A stretch of DNA of 64,000 nt from Nocardia exalbida NBRC 100660 (GTDB taxonomy: Bacteria; Actinomycetota; Actinomycetes; Mycobacteriales; Mycobacteriaceae). Position numbers and translations under genes: made by a program. The stretch covers positions 1 to 64,000 of the forward strand of contig NZ_BAFZ01000116.1 in assembly GCF_000308575.1 (NCBI RefSeq), in the 5' to 3' direction. The notes beneath the pieces are model-generated. The model made no database searches and was not told the DNA's origin. It saw only the letters and a list, made by a program, of their open reading frames with translations. Position 1 is the first letter of the stretch; each line of letters begins with the position of its first letter. This document shows positions 36,244-44,005 of the stretch, piece by piece.

Positions 36244-37305
36244 TCACACCGCGGGTGGGTTCAGGCGGGTGAAGTCGGGGAGGCGGTAGTACGGGTAGTA
36301 GGGGTAGGGCGGGGTGGTGGCGCTCGCTTTGTCCAGGCGGGCGATCTGGTCGGCGTCGAGTTCCCAGCCGATCGCGCCGAGGTTCTGGCGTAGCTGCTCC
36401 TCGTTGCGGGCGCCGACGATGACGGTGGCGACGGTGGGGCGGCGCAGCAACCAGTTGAGGGCGATCTGCGGCACCGTCTTGCCGGTTTCGGCGGCCAGCT
36501 CGTCGAGGACGTCGACCACGTCGTAGAGCTTCTCCTCGTCCACCGGCGGACCGGCCTCGGCGGTCCGGTGCAGGCGGCTGCCTTCCGGAAGCGGTTGGCC
36601 GCGACGGATCTTGCCGGTGAGCCTGCCCCAGCCGAGTGGACTCCAGACCACCGCGCCGACACCTTGGTCGCGGCCGAGCGGCATGAGCTCCCACTCGTAG
36701 TCCCGCCCGACCAGCGAGTAGTAGACCTGGTGCGCGACGTACCTGGTCAGTCCGTTGCGATCCGCCGCGGCAAGGGATTTCATCAGCTGCCAGCCCGCGA
36801 AGTTCGACGCGCCGACGTAGCGGATCTTGCCCGCGCGCACCAGATCGTCCAGGGCCGCGACGACTTCCTCCACCGGCGTGCCCGAGTCGAAGGCATGCAG
36901 CTGGAACAGATCGATGTAGTCCGTGCCCAGCCTGCGCAGCGACGCCTCCACCGCACCGATCAGCCTGGCCCGGCCGGAACCGGCGTCCGCCGGGCCGGGG
37001 CCGGTCGGCAGCGTCGCCTTGGTGGACAGCAGCACCCGATCACGCCTGCCCCGGACGGCGGCGCCCAGCACCTCCTCCGAGGCGCCGTCGGAGTAGACGT
37101 CGGCGGTGTCGAACATGTTCACACCCGCGTCCAAGCTGATGTCGACCAGTCGCCGCGCCTGTTCGGCATCGGTGTCGCCCCACGCGCCGAACAGTTCACC
37201 CCGGCCGCCGAAAGTTCCCGCGCCGAAGCTCAAGGCCGGGACGTGCAGACCTGATGCGCCGAGCCGCCGGTACTCCATCTGCGTGTCGACCATCCGAATG
37301 TTCAC
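36244..37305 (-). CDS. Aldo/keto reductase
   Basis: 353 residues, TIM-barrel AKR. GTG 37305 with AGGAGG upstream. Catalytic and family motifs: DAGVNMFDTADVYSDGASEE (Asp, Tyr), LLSTKAT (Lys), DYIDLFQLHAFDSGTPVEE (His), C-terminal NADPH site VIVGARNEEQLRQNL. Tyr-rich tail (TPPYPYYPYYRLPDFTRLNP). Divergent from a TetR gene which probably regulates it. Substrate unknown. Confidence 0.93.
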   Translation of the reverse strand: MNIRMVDTQMEYRRLGASGLHVPALSFGAGTFGGRGELFGAWGDTDAEQARRLVDISLDAGVNMFDTADVYSDGASEEVLGAAVRGRRDRVLLSTKATLPTGPGPADAGSGRARLIGAVEASLRRLGTDYIDLFQLHAFDSGTPVEEVVAALDDLVRAGKIRYVGASNFAGWQLMKSLAAADRNGLTRYVAHQVYYSLVGRDYEWELMPLGRDQGVGAVVWSPLGWGRLTGKIRRGQPLPEGSRLHRTAEAGPPVDEEKLYDVVDVLDELAAETGKTVPQIALNWLLRRPTVATVIVGARNEEQLRQNLGAIGWELDADQIARLDKASATTPPYPYYPYYRLPDFTRLNPPAV

Positions 37306-37320
37306 TGGACAGCCCTCCTA

Positions 37321-37346
37321 AAGGGTCTATAGTTCCGTTAACCCTT
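37321..37346. promoter_or_regulatory. Putative TetR operator between divergent genes
   Basis: AAGGGT (37321-37326) and ACCCTT (37341-37346) form an interrupted dyad 26 bp long in the 86-bp gap between the aldo/keto reductase and TetR genes. It lies just upstream of the reductase ribosome site, where binding would block transcription. Confidence 0.45.
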
Positions 37347-37391
37347 CGGACGGTACACCCGTTCGCCGATAAATGAAACTGGAGTGCCGTT

Positions 37392-38021
37392 ATGGAGCCG
37401 GAAGAGACCACGCCCGGATCGGTTCGACCCGGTGGGCGGACCGCGCGGGTCCGCGCCGCCGTCCTGCGCGCGGCGGGCGACCTACTGGCCGAACACGGGT
37501 TCGCCCACCTCGACCTCGCCGAGGTCGCGGCGCGCGCCGAGGTCGGCAAGACCACCGTCTACCGCCGCTGGCGCACGCCCACCGGCCTGATCGCCGACCT
37601 GCTGACCGACATGGCCGAGCAGTCGCTGCCACACGCCGACACCGGCTCGCTGCTCGGAGATCTCACCGCCAACGCCCGCCTGGTCGCGAAAACGCTGTCC
37701 GACCCCCGCCAAGGCAAACTCTTCCGCGCCGTGATCGCCGCCGCCACCTGCGACGAGTCCGCCGCGGCCGCGCTGCGCCGCTTCTACGACGTGCGGCTCA
37801 CCGAGTGGTCGGCGTGCGTAGCGGCCGCCGTCGCGCGCGGCGAAGCGCCGGAGCGCACCGACGCACGCGCGGTGCTGTCCGCGGTGTCGGCCCCGCTCTA
37901 CTACCGGCTGCTCGCCAGCGGCGACCCGATCGACGACGCCGCCGCGGATACCGCCGCGCACGCCGCGGTCGATGCCGTGCGCGCGGGCACTTTCGTACTC
38001 CCCGATCCGCCGCGCGGCTAG
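37392..38021 (+). CDS. TetR family transcriptional regulator
   Basis: 209 residues. N-terminal HTH LDLAEVAARAEVGKTTVYRRW after helix VRAAVLRAAGDLLAEHGF; helical ligand domain follows. Divergent from the aldo/keto reductase gene and likely its regulator. Its stop overlaps by 4 nt the stop of the convergent DinB-like gene. Confidence 0.92.
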   Translation: MEPEETTPGSVRPGGRTARVRAAVLRAAGDLLAEHGFAHLDLAEVAARAEVGKTTVYRRWRTPTGLIADLLTDMAEQSLPHADTGSLLGDLTANARLVAKTLSDPRQGKLFRAVIAAATCDESAAAALRRFYDVRLTEWSACVAAAVARGEAPERTDARAVLSAVSAPLYYRLLASGDPIDDAAADTAAHAAVDAVRAGTFVLPDPPRG

Positions 38022-38620
38022 CCGAGCACCGCTCCCCTGACGTCCGCGGTCCAGTCGGCGCGGCGGCCGGTGTAAGCGAGCGTTCGCGTCAAGGCCGGCG
38101 CATCGGGTGCGACCGGCACCACCGGCCCGAACAGACCGGGCACCCCTTCGGCCGGGGTTTCACGCAGCATGTCCAGCAGGATCGCCAAGTGCCCGTCGTC
38201 GCAGGCGAAGGGCTGCCCCGTGGCCTTCGCGAGATCCCAGCCGTGCACCACCACCTCGTCCAGGGCGATCCTGGCCATCACCGTGGCCGGTTCGCTCACG
38301 CCGCCCGCCTCGGTCACGCCATCCCAGGCCACGGGCTCCCGCCACGCTGCCACCAGGGCATCGAGCTGGGCCGGAACGCGCTCGCGCCAATCCTCCGGCA
38401 AGGCGCGATCCACCGGCGGAGGCGGCGCGACCGAGCCACCGACGGCCTCCTTGGTGGCCGCTTGACGAAACGCCTCGGTCAGATCGAGCACGTGCGCGAG
38501 CAGATCACGCACCGTGGTGTCGGCGCACGGCGTCGGCGCGGCGAGCTGGTCGTCGGTGATGCGGCCGACCACGGACGACAGAGCGACAGCGGCGGGTTCG
38601 AAATCGAATTCCGGATTCAT
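38018..38620 (-). CDS. DinB-like / mycothiol-dependent maleylpyruvate isomerase-like protein (TIGR03086 type)
   Basis: 200 residues from ATG 38620 with AGGAG 6 nt upstream. Four-helix DinB-like fold: TPCADTTVRDLLAHVLDLTE near the N-terminus, ARIALDEVVVHGWDLAKATG in the middle; the His residues fit a metal site. Such proteins are thought to be mycothiol-dependent transferases or isomerases. Substrate unknown. Confidence 0.85.
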   Translation of the reverse strand: MNPEFDFEPAAVALSSVVGRITDDQLAAPTPCADTTVRDLLAHVLDLTEAFRQAATKEAVGGSVAPPPPVDRALPEDWRERVPAQLDALVAAWREPVAWDGVTEAGGVSEPATVMARIALDEVVVHGWDLAKATGQPFACDDGHLAILLDMLRETPAEGVPGLFGPVVPVAPDAPALTRTLAYTGRRADWTADVRGAVLG

Positions 38621-38720
38621 CGAATCTCCTGAGCTGGGGACAGGTTCACCCATGCAGACGGCCCAGCCGGGCCGAACTCATCGGTCCGAAAGAACGCGAA
38701 GTCGGGAGGTAGCGCTCCGG

Positions 38721-39179
38721 TCAGCTCTGCGAAGTGATGCGGTCGGTCTGCGCGCGATGCACATCCAGGGCCGTGTGCAGGAAGTCGAGAATCAGCGAGA
38801 GCTGGTCGGGGTCGTAGCGACCGAGAGCGCGCGCACCCTCCCTGCCGACCGGCTCGAAGATCCGCTCCGCCACGTCGTGCGCGGCGGCAGTGGCGGCTAC
38901 CAGCACACGGCGCCGATTGGCCGGATCCTGACCGCGTGTGACGAATCCCGCCCGCTCCAGTCGATCGATCACCGCGGTGGTGGCCGCGGGGCTGAGTCGC
39001 ACCGCCGCACTCAACTCACCCGCGGGCAGCGGGCCACGGCCGAGCACCACATCTAGGCAGCGAAGATCGGTGCGGTTCATGCCCAGGTGCGCGGCCACCG
39101 CCTCGTCGAAGACGTCGAAGCTCTGCTGGAGCAGTCGCAACTGCGTGCCGATGGCACCGATAAGAGTTTCTTTCGACAT
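38721..39179 (-). CDS. MarR family transcriptional regulator
   Basis: 152 residues from ATG 39179. Winged helix: HLGMNRTDLRCLDVVLGRGP, LSPAATTAVIDRLERAGFVT, QDPANRRRVLVAAT. Divergent from a SnoaL-like gene 63 nt away, with two identical-form dyads in the gap, one covering its own start codon, so autorepression is likely. Confidence 0.92.
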   Translation of the reverse strand: MSKETLIGAIGTQLRLLQQSFDVFDEAVAAHLGMNRTDLRCLDVVLGRGPLPAGELSAAVRLSPAATTAVIDRLERAGFVTRGQDPANRRRVLVAATAAAHDVAERIFEPVGREGARALGRYDPDQLSLILDFLHTALDVHRAQTDRITSQS

Positions 39180-39217
39180 TCGAAACTTTCTGCTATCGTA
39201 TCTTTCGTTCATCGAAA
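39171..39217. promoter_or_regulatory. Twin MarR operator sites
   Basis: Two copies of TTTCG-N5-CGAAA: 39171-39185 (over the MarR start codon) and 39203-39217 (over the likely promoter of the divergent gene). Centres are 32 bp apart, three helical turns, so dimers would bind the same DNA face. AT-rich against a GC-rich background. Confidence 0.72.
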
Positions 39218-39242
39218 TAATAGCACGCACAAGGACGCTGCC

Positions 39243-39743
39243 ATGCACGACACCGAAATCGACGACGCCGAGATCCGCACGCTGTTCCGCGACCTCATGC
39301 AGGCCTGGACCGACAACGACGCCGAGGCCTACGCCCACCACTTCACCGCCGACTCCGACTATGTGTCCTATGACGGCACTCGCGCGATCGGCCGATCGGA
39401 GCACCAGCGCAATCACGACAAGCTCTTCCGAGGCGTGCTGGCAGGCTCCGCACTGGTCGGCGACCTGGAGTCGATTCGCTTCGTCACCCCGGACGTGGCG
39501 ATCCTGCACGGCACGGCGTCGGTATTGATGCCGTGGCGCTCGCGGCTGCCCGAGCGCAGGCGATCGCGCCAGACGCTGGTGCTGGTACGTACCTCCGAGG
39601 GCTGGCGGATAACCGCGATCCACAATGGCCGGATCCGCCCGGTGACGGTTCCCGAACCGGATTCCTTTCCGGCCGGAATGTCTCGCCTCATGGGCCGGGC
39701 GGCACGCAGGCTGGGAATCGGACCGCGCCGGCCCGCTCGGTGA
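39243..39743 (+). CDS. SnoaL-like / NTF2-fold protein
   Basis: 166 residues from ATG 39243. N-terminal 125 residues follow the SgcJ/EcaC-type NTF2 pattern (LFRDLMQAWTDNDAEAYAHH; DGTRAIGRSEHQRNHDKLF; TLVLVRTSEGWRITAIHNGR); the last 40 residues are basic. Function unknown; probably controlled by the divergent MarR protein. Confidence 0.85.
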   Translation: MHDTEIDDAEIRTLFRDLMQAWTDNDAEAYAHHFTADSDYVSYDGTRAIGRSEHQRNHDKLFRGVLAGSALVGDLESIRFVTPDVAILHGTASVLMPWRSRLPERRRSRQTLVLVRTSEGWRITAIHNGRIRPVTVPEPDSFPAGMSRLMGRAARRLGIGPRRPAR

Positions 39744-39835
39744 CCGCGCGACCGGGCCGTCTCGACCGGCGCGCGAGGTACCGCCGTTACGCACTCGTAG
39801 CGGCGAAATGCGCTGGAAAAGCGGATAGTTGGTAG

Positions 39836-40084
39836 ATGAAGGGTGATCGGGTGGAGATCGTCGTCGACGTCGGCGACGGATCTCGCAGTTACGAGATCGC
39901 GGCTACCCGGGCGGGGCGGCGCGTCGAGGTCAGGATCGCGCGTGGCGTGGTCGAAGTCAGCGAAGTGACGCGATCGGGGACGGCGGTGCGGACCGCGCGG
40001 TTCATGGCCGGGCGCACGCTCGCACTGGTCGAGCACCCCGCCGATGCCGCGGCGGCGCGGGCCGACGAAGAGCGACAACGCTGA
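39836..40084 (+). CDS. Hypothetical small protein
   Basis: 82 residues (MKGDRVEIVVDVGDGSRSYE start). Beta-rich, charged, no recognised family. In-frame GTG 39851 is an alternative start. Could be spurious, though codon pattern (GC at third positions) looks coding. Confidence 0.5.
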   Translation: MKGDRVEIVVDVGDGSRSYEIAATRAGRRVEVRIARGVVEVSEVTRSGTAVRTARFMAGRTLALVEHPADAAAARADEERQR

Positions 40085-40213
40085 GGCGAAAACGCTTGCC
40101 GTCCGTCCCGGCCACGGGCATCCTCGATGCAGTCGGAGTCGATCGTCCGCCTCGATTGCGGCATCCCGCGACGGGTATGCCCATCGAGACGCCTACGCGG
40201 AGAGGAGCGCACG

Positions 40214-40441
40214 ATGTCAGATCCCCTTGCCGACGCGGTCCCGGAGGCGGATCTCGCCGAGCAGTCCGTCCCGGCATATCCGGAGGAGCCGGTGGTCGCC
40301 GACGACCTGCCGGAGCAAGACGATGCCGCCGGACGGGCGATTCCCGAGCGCGACGTCCTGGAGGCGAATCCGGCGGACGTGCTCGAGCAGTCCATCGTGG
40401 TTCCGATGGACGACGATCCCGAGGAGGAATTCGGCTTCTGA
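40214..40441 (+). CDS. Hypothetical acidic small protein
   Basis: 75 residues from ATG 40214, with AGGAG 7 nt upstream. Very acidic (many Asp/Glu, ending DDDPEEEFGF), probably disordered. Ends 9 nt before the convergent menD stop. No family recognised; the strong ribosome site argues for a real gene. Confidence 0.65.
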   Translation: MSDPLADAVPEADLAEQSVPAYPEEPVVADDLPEQDDAAGRAIPERDVLEANPADVLEQSIVVPMDDDPEEEFGF

Positions 40442-40450
40442 CCTCAGGGC

Positions 40451-42094
40451 TCAGGGCTGGATCTTCGCCCGCACCGTCGCGTGCAGTTCGCGCAGGCTGG
40501 ACCGCTCGGTAGCCACCTCGAGCACCCGCATGCCATGGGCGTGCCCGGTCAGCTCGACGGCCAGCTGTTGCGGGTCCACCTGCCGGTGCGGGATGCGGTA
40601 GGCGGCGCACAAGGCGGCGAGATCCATGCCGTGCGGGGTGCCGAAGACCCGTTCGAACACGCCCGCGTACTGCGGGTCGCCCTGCTCGAGCAGCTCGAAG
40701 ATGCCGCCGCCGTCGTCGTTGGCCACCACGATGGTCAAGTCGGCCGGTCGCGGTTCGCCGGGGCCGATGAGCAGACCGGACGCGTCGTGCAGGAAGGTCA
40801 GGTCACCGATCAGCGCGATGGTGCGCCCCTCGTGGTGCAGGGCGGCGCCCACCGCGGTGGACACCGTGCCGTCGATCCCCGCCACGCCGCGATTCGACAG
40901 CACCTTGATCCCCGGCCGCGGATGCGACACCAGCGCGGCGTCCCGCACCGGGTTCGAGGCGCCGAGCAGCAGTTGGTCGCCGTCCCGCAGCGCGTCCATC
41001 ACGACCGCGGCGACGTGCAGCCCGGTGGGCTTCGGGTGCCGCGCGAGTTCGGCGCGCACCACCTGGTCGGCTTTCGCGTTCAGTTCACGACAGTGCTCCA
41101 GCCATCGCGCGCTGGGGGCTCCGCTGATGACGGCGCGCGTGCCGGTACCGACCACGTTGCCGGACACGTCCGGCCAGCGCGGACCCGTGGTGAGCGCGTA
41201 GACCCGGACGTCCGGATCGGCGAGCACCTTCGAGACCTGCCGGTGCAGGGTCGGGCGGCCGGTGATGATCGCCTGCTTCGGCCGCAGCAGCGACAGCACC
41301 AGCGGATGCAGCGCGGGCCCGTGCATGGGGGCGGTGGGCTCGGCGACGGTCGGCAGATCCGCCAGCTCCGGGCGCAACCCGGCGCCGTGTCCGGAGATCA
41401 CCACCGTGTCCGGTGTGAGGTCGAGATCGAGCGGCACGTCCAGGGTGGCGTACTGGGTCTCGGTCCAGGCGCACTCGCCCGCGCGACCCGTAGGAGCCGA
41501 CTCACCCGGCGCCAGGTCGGGGACCAGCGGCTCACGCAGCGGGACATCGAAGTGCACCGGGCCCGCGTTGCCGGAGCGGGTGCCGCGCGCCGCCGCCAGC
41601 ACCCGGCACACCGCCGAACGCCACTGGCTGTTCTGCTGGCCGTAGGGCGGGTGCTCGGCGTCCCCGGCCTCCTCCTCCGCCAGCCCGAGCGAGATGGTGG
41701 CGCGGACCTGGCTGCCGAACAGGCCGAGCTGTTCGACGGTCTGGTTGGCTCCGGAGCCGAGCAGTTCGTAGGGCCGGTTGGCGCTGAGCACCACCAGCGG
41801 TACGCGGGCGTAATTCGCCTCCAGCACGGCGGGCCCGAGGTTGGCCACCGCGGTACCCGAGGTCATCACGACCGGGACCGGGTGCCCGCTCGCGATCGCG
41901 AGCCCGACGGCCAGAAAGCCCGCCGTTCGCTCGTCGATCCGCATGTGCAGCCGCAGCCGCCCCACCGCGTCGGCAGCCTGGAGGGCGAAGGCCAGCGGAG
42001 CGTTCCGGGAGCCGGGGCACAGGACGACATCCCGCACGCCCCCGCGCACGAGTTCGTCGACGACGACCTGCGCTTGTGCTGTTGACGGGTTCAC
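40451..42094 (-). CDS. menD: SEPHCHC synthase MenD
   Basis: 547 residues from GTG 42094. ThDP-dependent enzyme that joins 2-oxoglutarate to isochorismate, first committed menaquinone step. N-terminal VDELVRGGVRDVVLCPGSRN, DERTAGFLAVGLAIASGHPV with the catalytic Glu, and C-terminal ThDP motif from GDLTFLHDASG to VANDDGGGIFELLEQGD. A TTG at 42118 would add eight residues. Upstream lies a repeat-rich gap. Confidence 0.95.
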   Translation of the reverse strand: MNPSTAQAQVVVDELVRGGVRDVVLCPGSRNAPLAFALQAADAVGRLRLHMRIDERTAGFLAVGLAIASGHPVPVVMTSGTAVANLGPAVLEANYARVPLVVLSANRPYELLGSGANQTVEQLGLFGSQVRATISLGLAEEEAGDAEHPPYGQQNSQWRSAVCRVLAAARGTRSGNAGPVHFDVPLREPLVPDLAPGESAPTGRAGECAWTETQYATLDVPLDLDLTPDTVVISGHGAGLRPELADLPTVAEPTAPMHGPALHPLVLSLLRPKQAIITGRPTLHRQVSKVLADPDVRVYALTTGPRWPDVSGNVVGTGTRAVISGAPSARWLEHCRELNAKADQVVRAELARHPKPTGLHVAAVVMDALRDGDQLLLGASNPVRDAALVSHPRPGIKVLSNRGVAGIDGTVSTAVGAALHHEGRTIALIGDLTFLHDASGLLIGPGEPRPADLTIVVANDDGGGIFELLEQGDPQYAGVFERVFGTPHGMDLAALCAAYRIPHRQVDPQQLAVELTGHAHGMRVLEVATERSSLRELHATVRAKIQP

Positions 42095-42453
42095 GTCTCC
42101 AGACTGGCAGACAGTCAACTAGAAGTCGCCGCCGGGAGGCTCGCAATCACACTGTGTCCTCGGACACTGCCTCCGGGACGCAGGGGTGGTTCGCTCCCGA
42201 GGAGCCCGCGTGGCCCGGCTGGCGTCCGAGCATGCCGCAGGGAGGCCGCTATCGATAGGTGCTCAGTCGCATTCCAAGGAGGGACCCGCAACACTGCGGC
42301 CTCGCAGGCGCACACCACCCAGCTCACGTCCAAACCGTCCGAACCCCGACTAGGTCCGCAACCAGCAGGGCCAGCGGTCACCACTCGGACACGACCGTTG
42401 CAGGGCAGGGCTCAAATCGCGGCCCTGCCTACTCACTCGACCACACCGCTCAG

Positions 42454-42622
42454 CTCCCGGTTTCGAGCGAAGCGAGACCGAGCATGCGCCGTTCGCGGCC
42501 CGGCTCGCGTCCGAGTGGCCGCCGCGTACGCGACGAAGTCGCAAGCGGTGGTCGCTCGGACGCGAGCCAAGAGGGGGCCGCGAACACGCCGCGACGAAGT
42601 CGCGGCAAAACCAACACAGCCC
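42454..42622. repeat. Dispersed hairpin element, copy 1 (full)
   Basis: Starts CTCCCGGTTTCGAG and ends ACACAGCCC, both shared with copy 3. Core is a long imperfect hairpin with perfect 14-bp outer arms (42502-42515, 42555-42568), an inner stem with G-U pairs and a GCGAC-GAA-GTCGC tip; it is flanked by inverted GTTCGCGGCC/GGCCGCGAAC. A second hairpin follows (42588-42595, 42599-42606). No gene. Confidence 0.8.
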
Positions 42623-42733
42623 GGCTCGCGTCCGAGTGGCCGCCGCGTACGCGACGAAGTCGCAAGCGGTGGTTGCTCGGACGCGAGCCATGAAGGGGCC
42701 GCGAACACCCAGCGCCGCAGGCGCTGGAAAAAC
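42623..42733. repeat. Dispersed hairpin element, copy 2 (partial, tandem)
   Basis: Directly follows copy 1 and lacks the left module. Outer arms 42623-42636 and 42676-42689 are identical to copy 1. Second hairpin 42710-42716/42720-42726 is different in sequence from copy 1 but paired. It abuts the stop codon of the gene at 42734. The rest of the gap, 42095-42453, shows no gene. Confidence 0.8.
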
Positions 42734-43180
42734 CTACTGAGCGTGCTTCTGGATCAGGTCGCCCAAGCGCGGCAGCGCCTCGATGACGTTCTTCTTCGCC
42801 GAGGAACGCATCGAGGAGTAGACCTTCTTCAGGGCCGGGCGAGTGGAGGATTCGGCCCGAGCGTCGGTGACGGCGAGCAACGCCTCGGCGACCTCGTCCG
42901 ACTTGGCGACGAGCAGATCGGCGAACTTGCCGGAGCCCGACGCCGTGTACTCCTGCCAGAACGGCTCCAGCTGCGCGACGAACTTGGGCGCCAACGACTC
43001 CAGCGCATCGGGCACGATGGACGGGCTGATCTTCTTGACCGCCGCGTAGCCACCCTTCACAGCCAGGCCGGACGCACCACCCTTGTCCGAGACCTCGGCA
43101 TCGAGAACCTCGACGGCATCGGCAAGGAAAGCCGGGCGCTTCGCGTCGTCGAGCAGGGATTCAGACAGTGCTGCAACCAC
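42734..43180 (-). CDS. Conserved hypothetical helical protein
   Basis: 148 residues from GTG 43180 with GGAGGAA 7 nt upstream (VVAALSESLLDDAKRPAFLA). Mostly helical, no membrane segment, C-terminal basic helix (VYSSMRSSAKKNVIEALPRL). I recognise it only as like uncharacterised actinomycete proteins. Lies between menD and the thioesterase in the menaquinone region. Confidence 0.78.
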   Translation of the reverse strand: MVAALSESLLDDAKRPAFLADAVEVLDAEVSDKGGASGLAVKGGYAAVKKISPSIVPDALESLAPKFVAQLEPFWQEYTASGSGKFADLLVAKSDEVAEALLAVTDARAESSTRPALKKVYSSMRSSAKKNVIEALPRLGDLIQKHAQ

Positions 43181-43254
43181 TTTCAGGTTCCTCCGGATCG
43201 GTATCGATGAACGAGCGAGGGCAACTATACGCACCCGCGCCAGCATTCACCCGG

Positions 43255-43911
43255 CTACGGCTGCCACGGCAGCAACTCAACCATCAGACCTTCGCAGTCT
43301 GCGAGCAGATCGCCCTGCTCATCGAGCAATTCGGCCGCGATGAAAGTTTTGCGCCCTTCGATCCGGTCGACCCGTCCGCGAACCGTCAGTTGTGTTTCCA
43401 GCGGAGTGATCTTGCGGTAGTTCACATGAAGGTACGCGGTGCGGCTGATCGGCCGTCCGGCGTAGTGCACGATCATGCCGAGCAGATCGTCGAACAGCAG
43501 CGGCAGCACACCGCCGTGCGCGGCGCCGTTGCCGCCGAGATGGAAACGGCGGAACACACCCGTCATCTCGATGCCGTCCGGCCCCGCCTCGACCACCTGC
43601 CACGGCAGCAGCAGAAGGCTTCCCCGTCCCGGCAGTTCGACGGCGCGGCCCGCCGGTCCCTGCAACTCGGGCGCGCGGTAGGGCTCCAGCAGATCGATCA
43701 GCTCGCAGGCTTTGGCCTGCGCGGCCCCGAACACGTCGTCGGGCGCGTCCACGGACACGGCGAGATCCTGCAATGTCCGCATGGCTTCCACGAATCCGCC
43801 GAAGTTCGGTCCGACCCGCGCGGGGGTGACCTTCGGAAATCCGCCGTGCTTCTCGTACCGGGACCCGTCCACCGCGCTCCGGTCGATAACCGGTTTCACT
43901 TGCTCGCTCAT
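43255..43911 (-). CDS. PaaI-type hotdog thioesterase
   Basis: 218 residues from ATG 43911. An N-terminal extension of about 80 residues precedes the hotdog domain with the HGG motif (GNGAAHGGVLPLLFDDLLGM), then SRTAYLHVNYRKITPLETQL and ERSE-free tail. TTGACG-N16-TACCGT lies upstream with the -10 box 7 nt before the ATG, a complete promoter for a leaderless mRNA. Divergent from menB, whose product is DHNA-CoA; a DHNA-CoA thioesterase role is a plausible inference. Confidence 0.85.
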   Translation of the reverse strand: MSEQVKPVIDRSAVDGSRYEKHGGFPKVTPARVGPNFGGFVEAMRTLQDLAVSVDAPDDVFGAAQAKACELIDLLEPYRAPELQGPAGRAVELPGRGSLLLLPWQVVEAGPDGIEMTGVFRRFHLGGNGAAHGGVLPLLFDDLLGMIVHYAGRPISRTAYLHVNYRKITPLETQLTVRGRVDRIEGRKTFIAAELLDEQGDLLADCEGLMVELLPWQP

Positions 43912-43918
43912 AACTTGC

Positions 43919-43946
43919 ACGGTAACGCGTATTTTTACACCGTCAA
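43919..43946 (-). promoter_or_regulatory. Promoter of the thioesterase gene
   Basis: TTGACG (43946-43941), 16-nt spacer, TACCGT (43924-43919), then 7 nt to the ATG at 43911. Confidence 0.65.
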
Positions 43947-44005
43947 ATCGAGATCCCGCTGCCCGCTCACGACTTTCGGGCGCAGCGCGACCTAGCATTG
44001 CCCGG

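Noticed and set aside
42502..42689. CRISPR-like repeat pair
   Set aside because: Only two tandem copies here, repeat unit too long and self-complementary, no regular spacers and no cas genes.
42259..42708. Overlapping frames on both strands in the repeat region
   Set aside because: They translate the palindromic repeat; peptides are repetitive Arg/Ser/Pro strings without family similarity.
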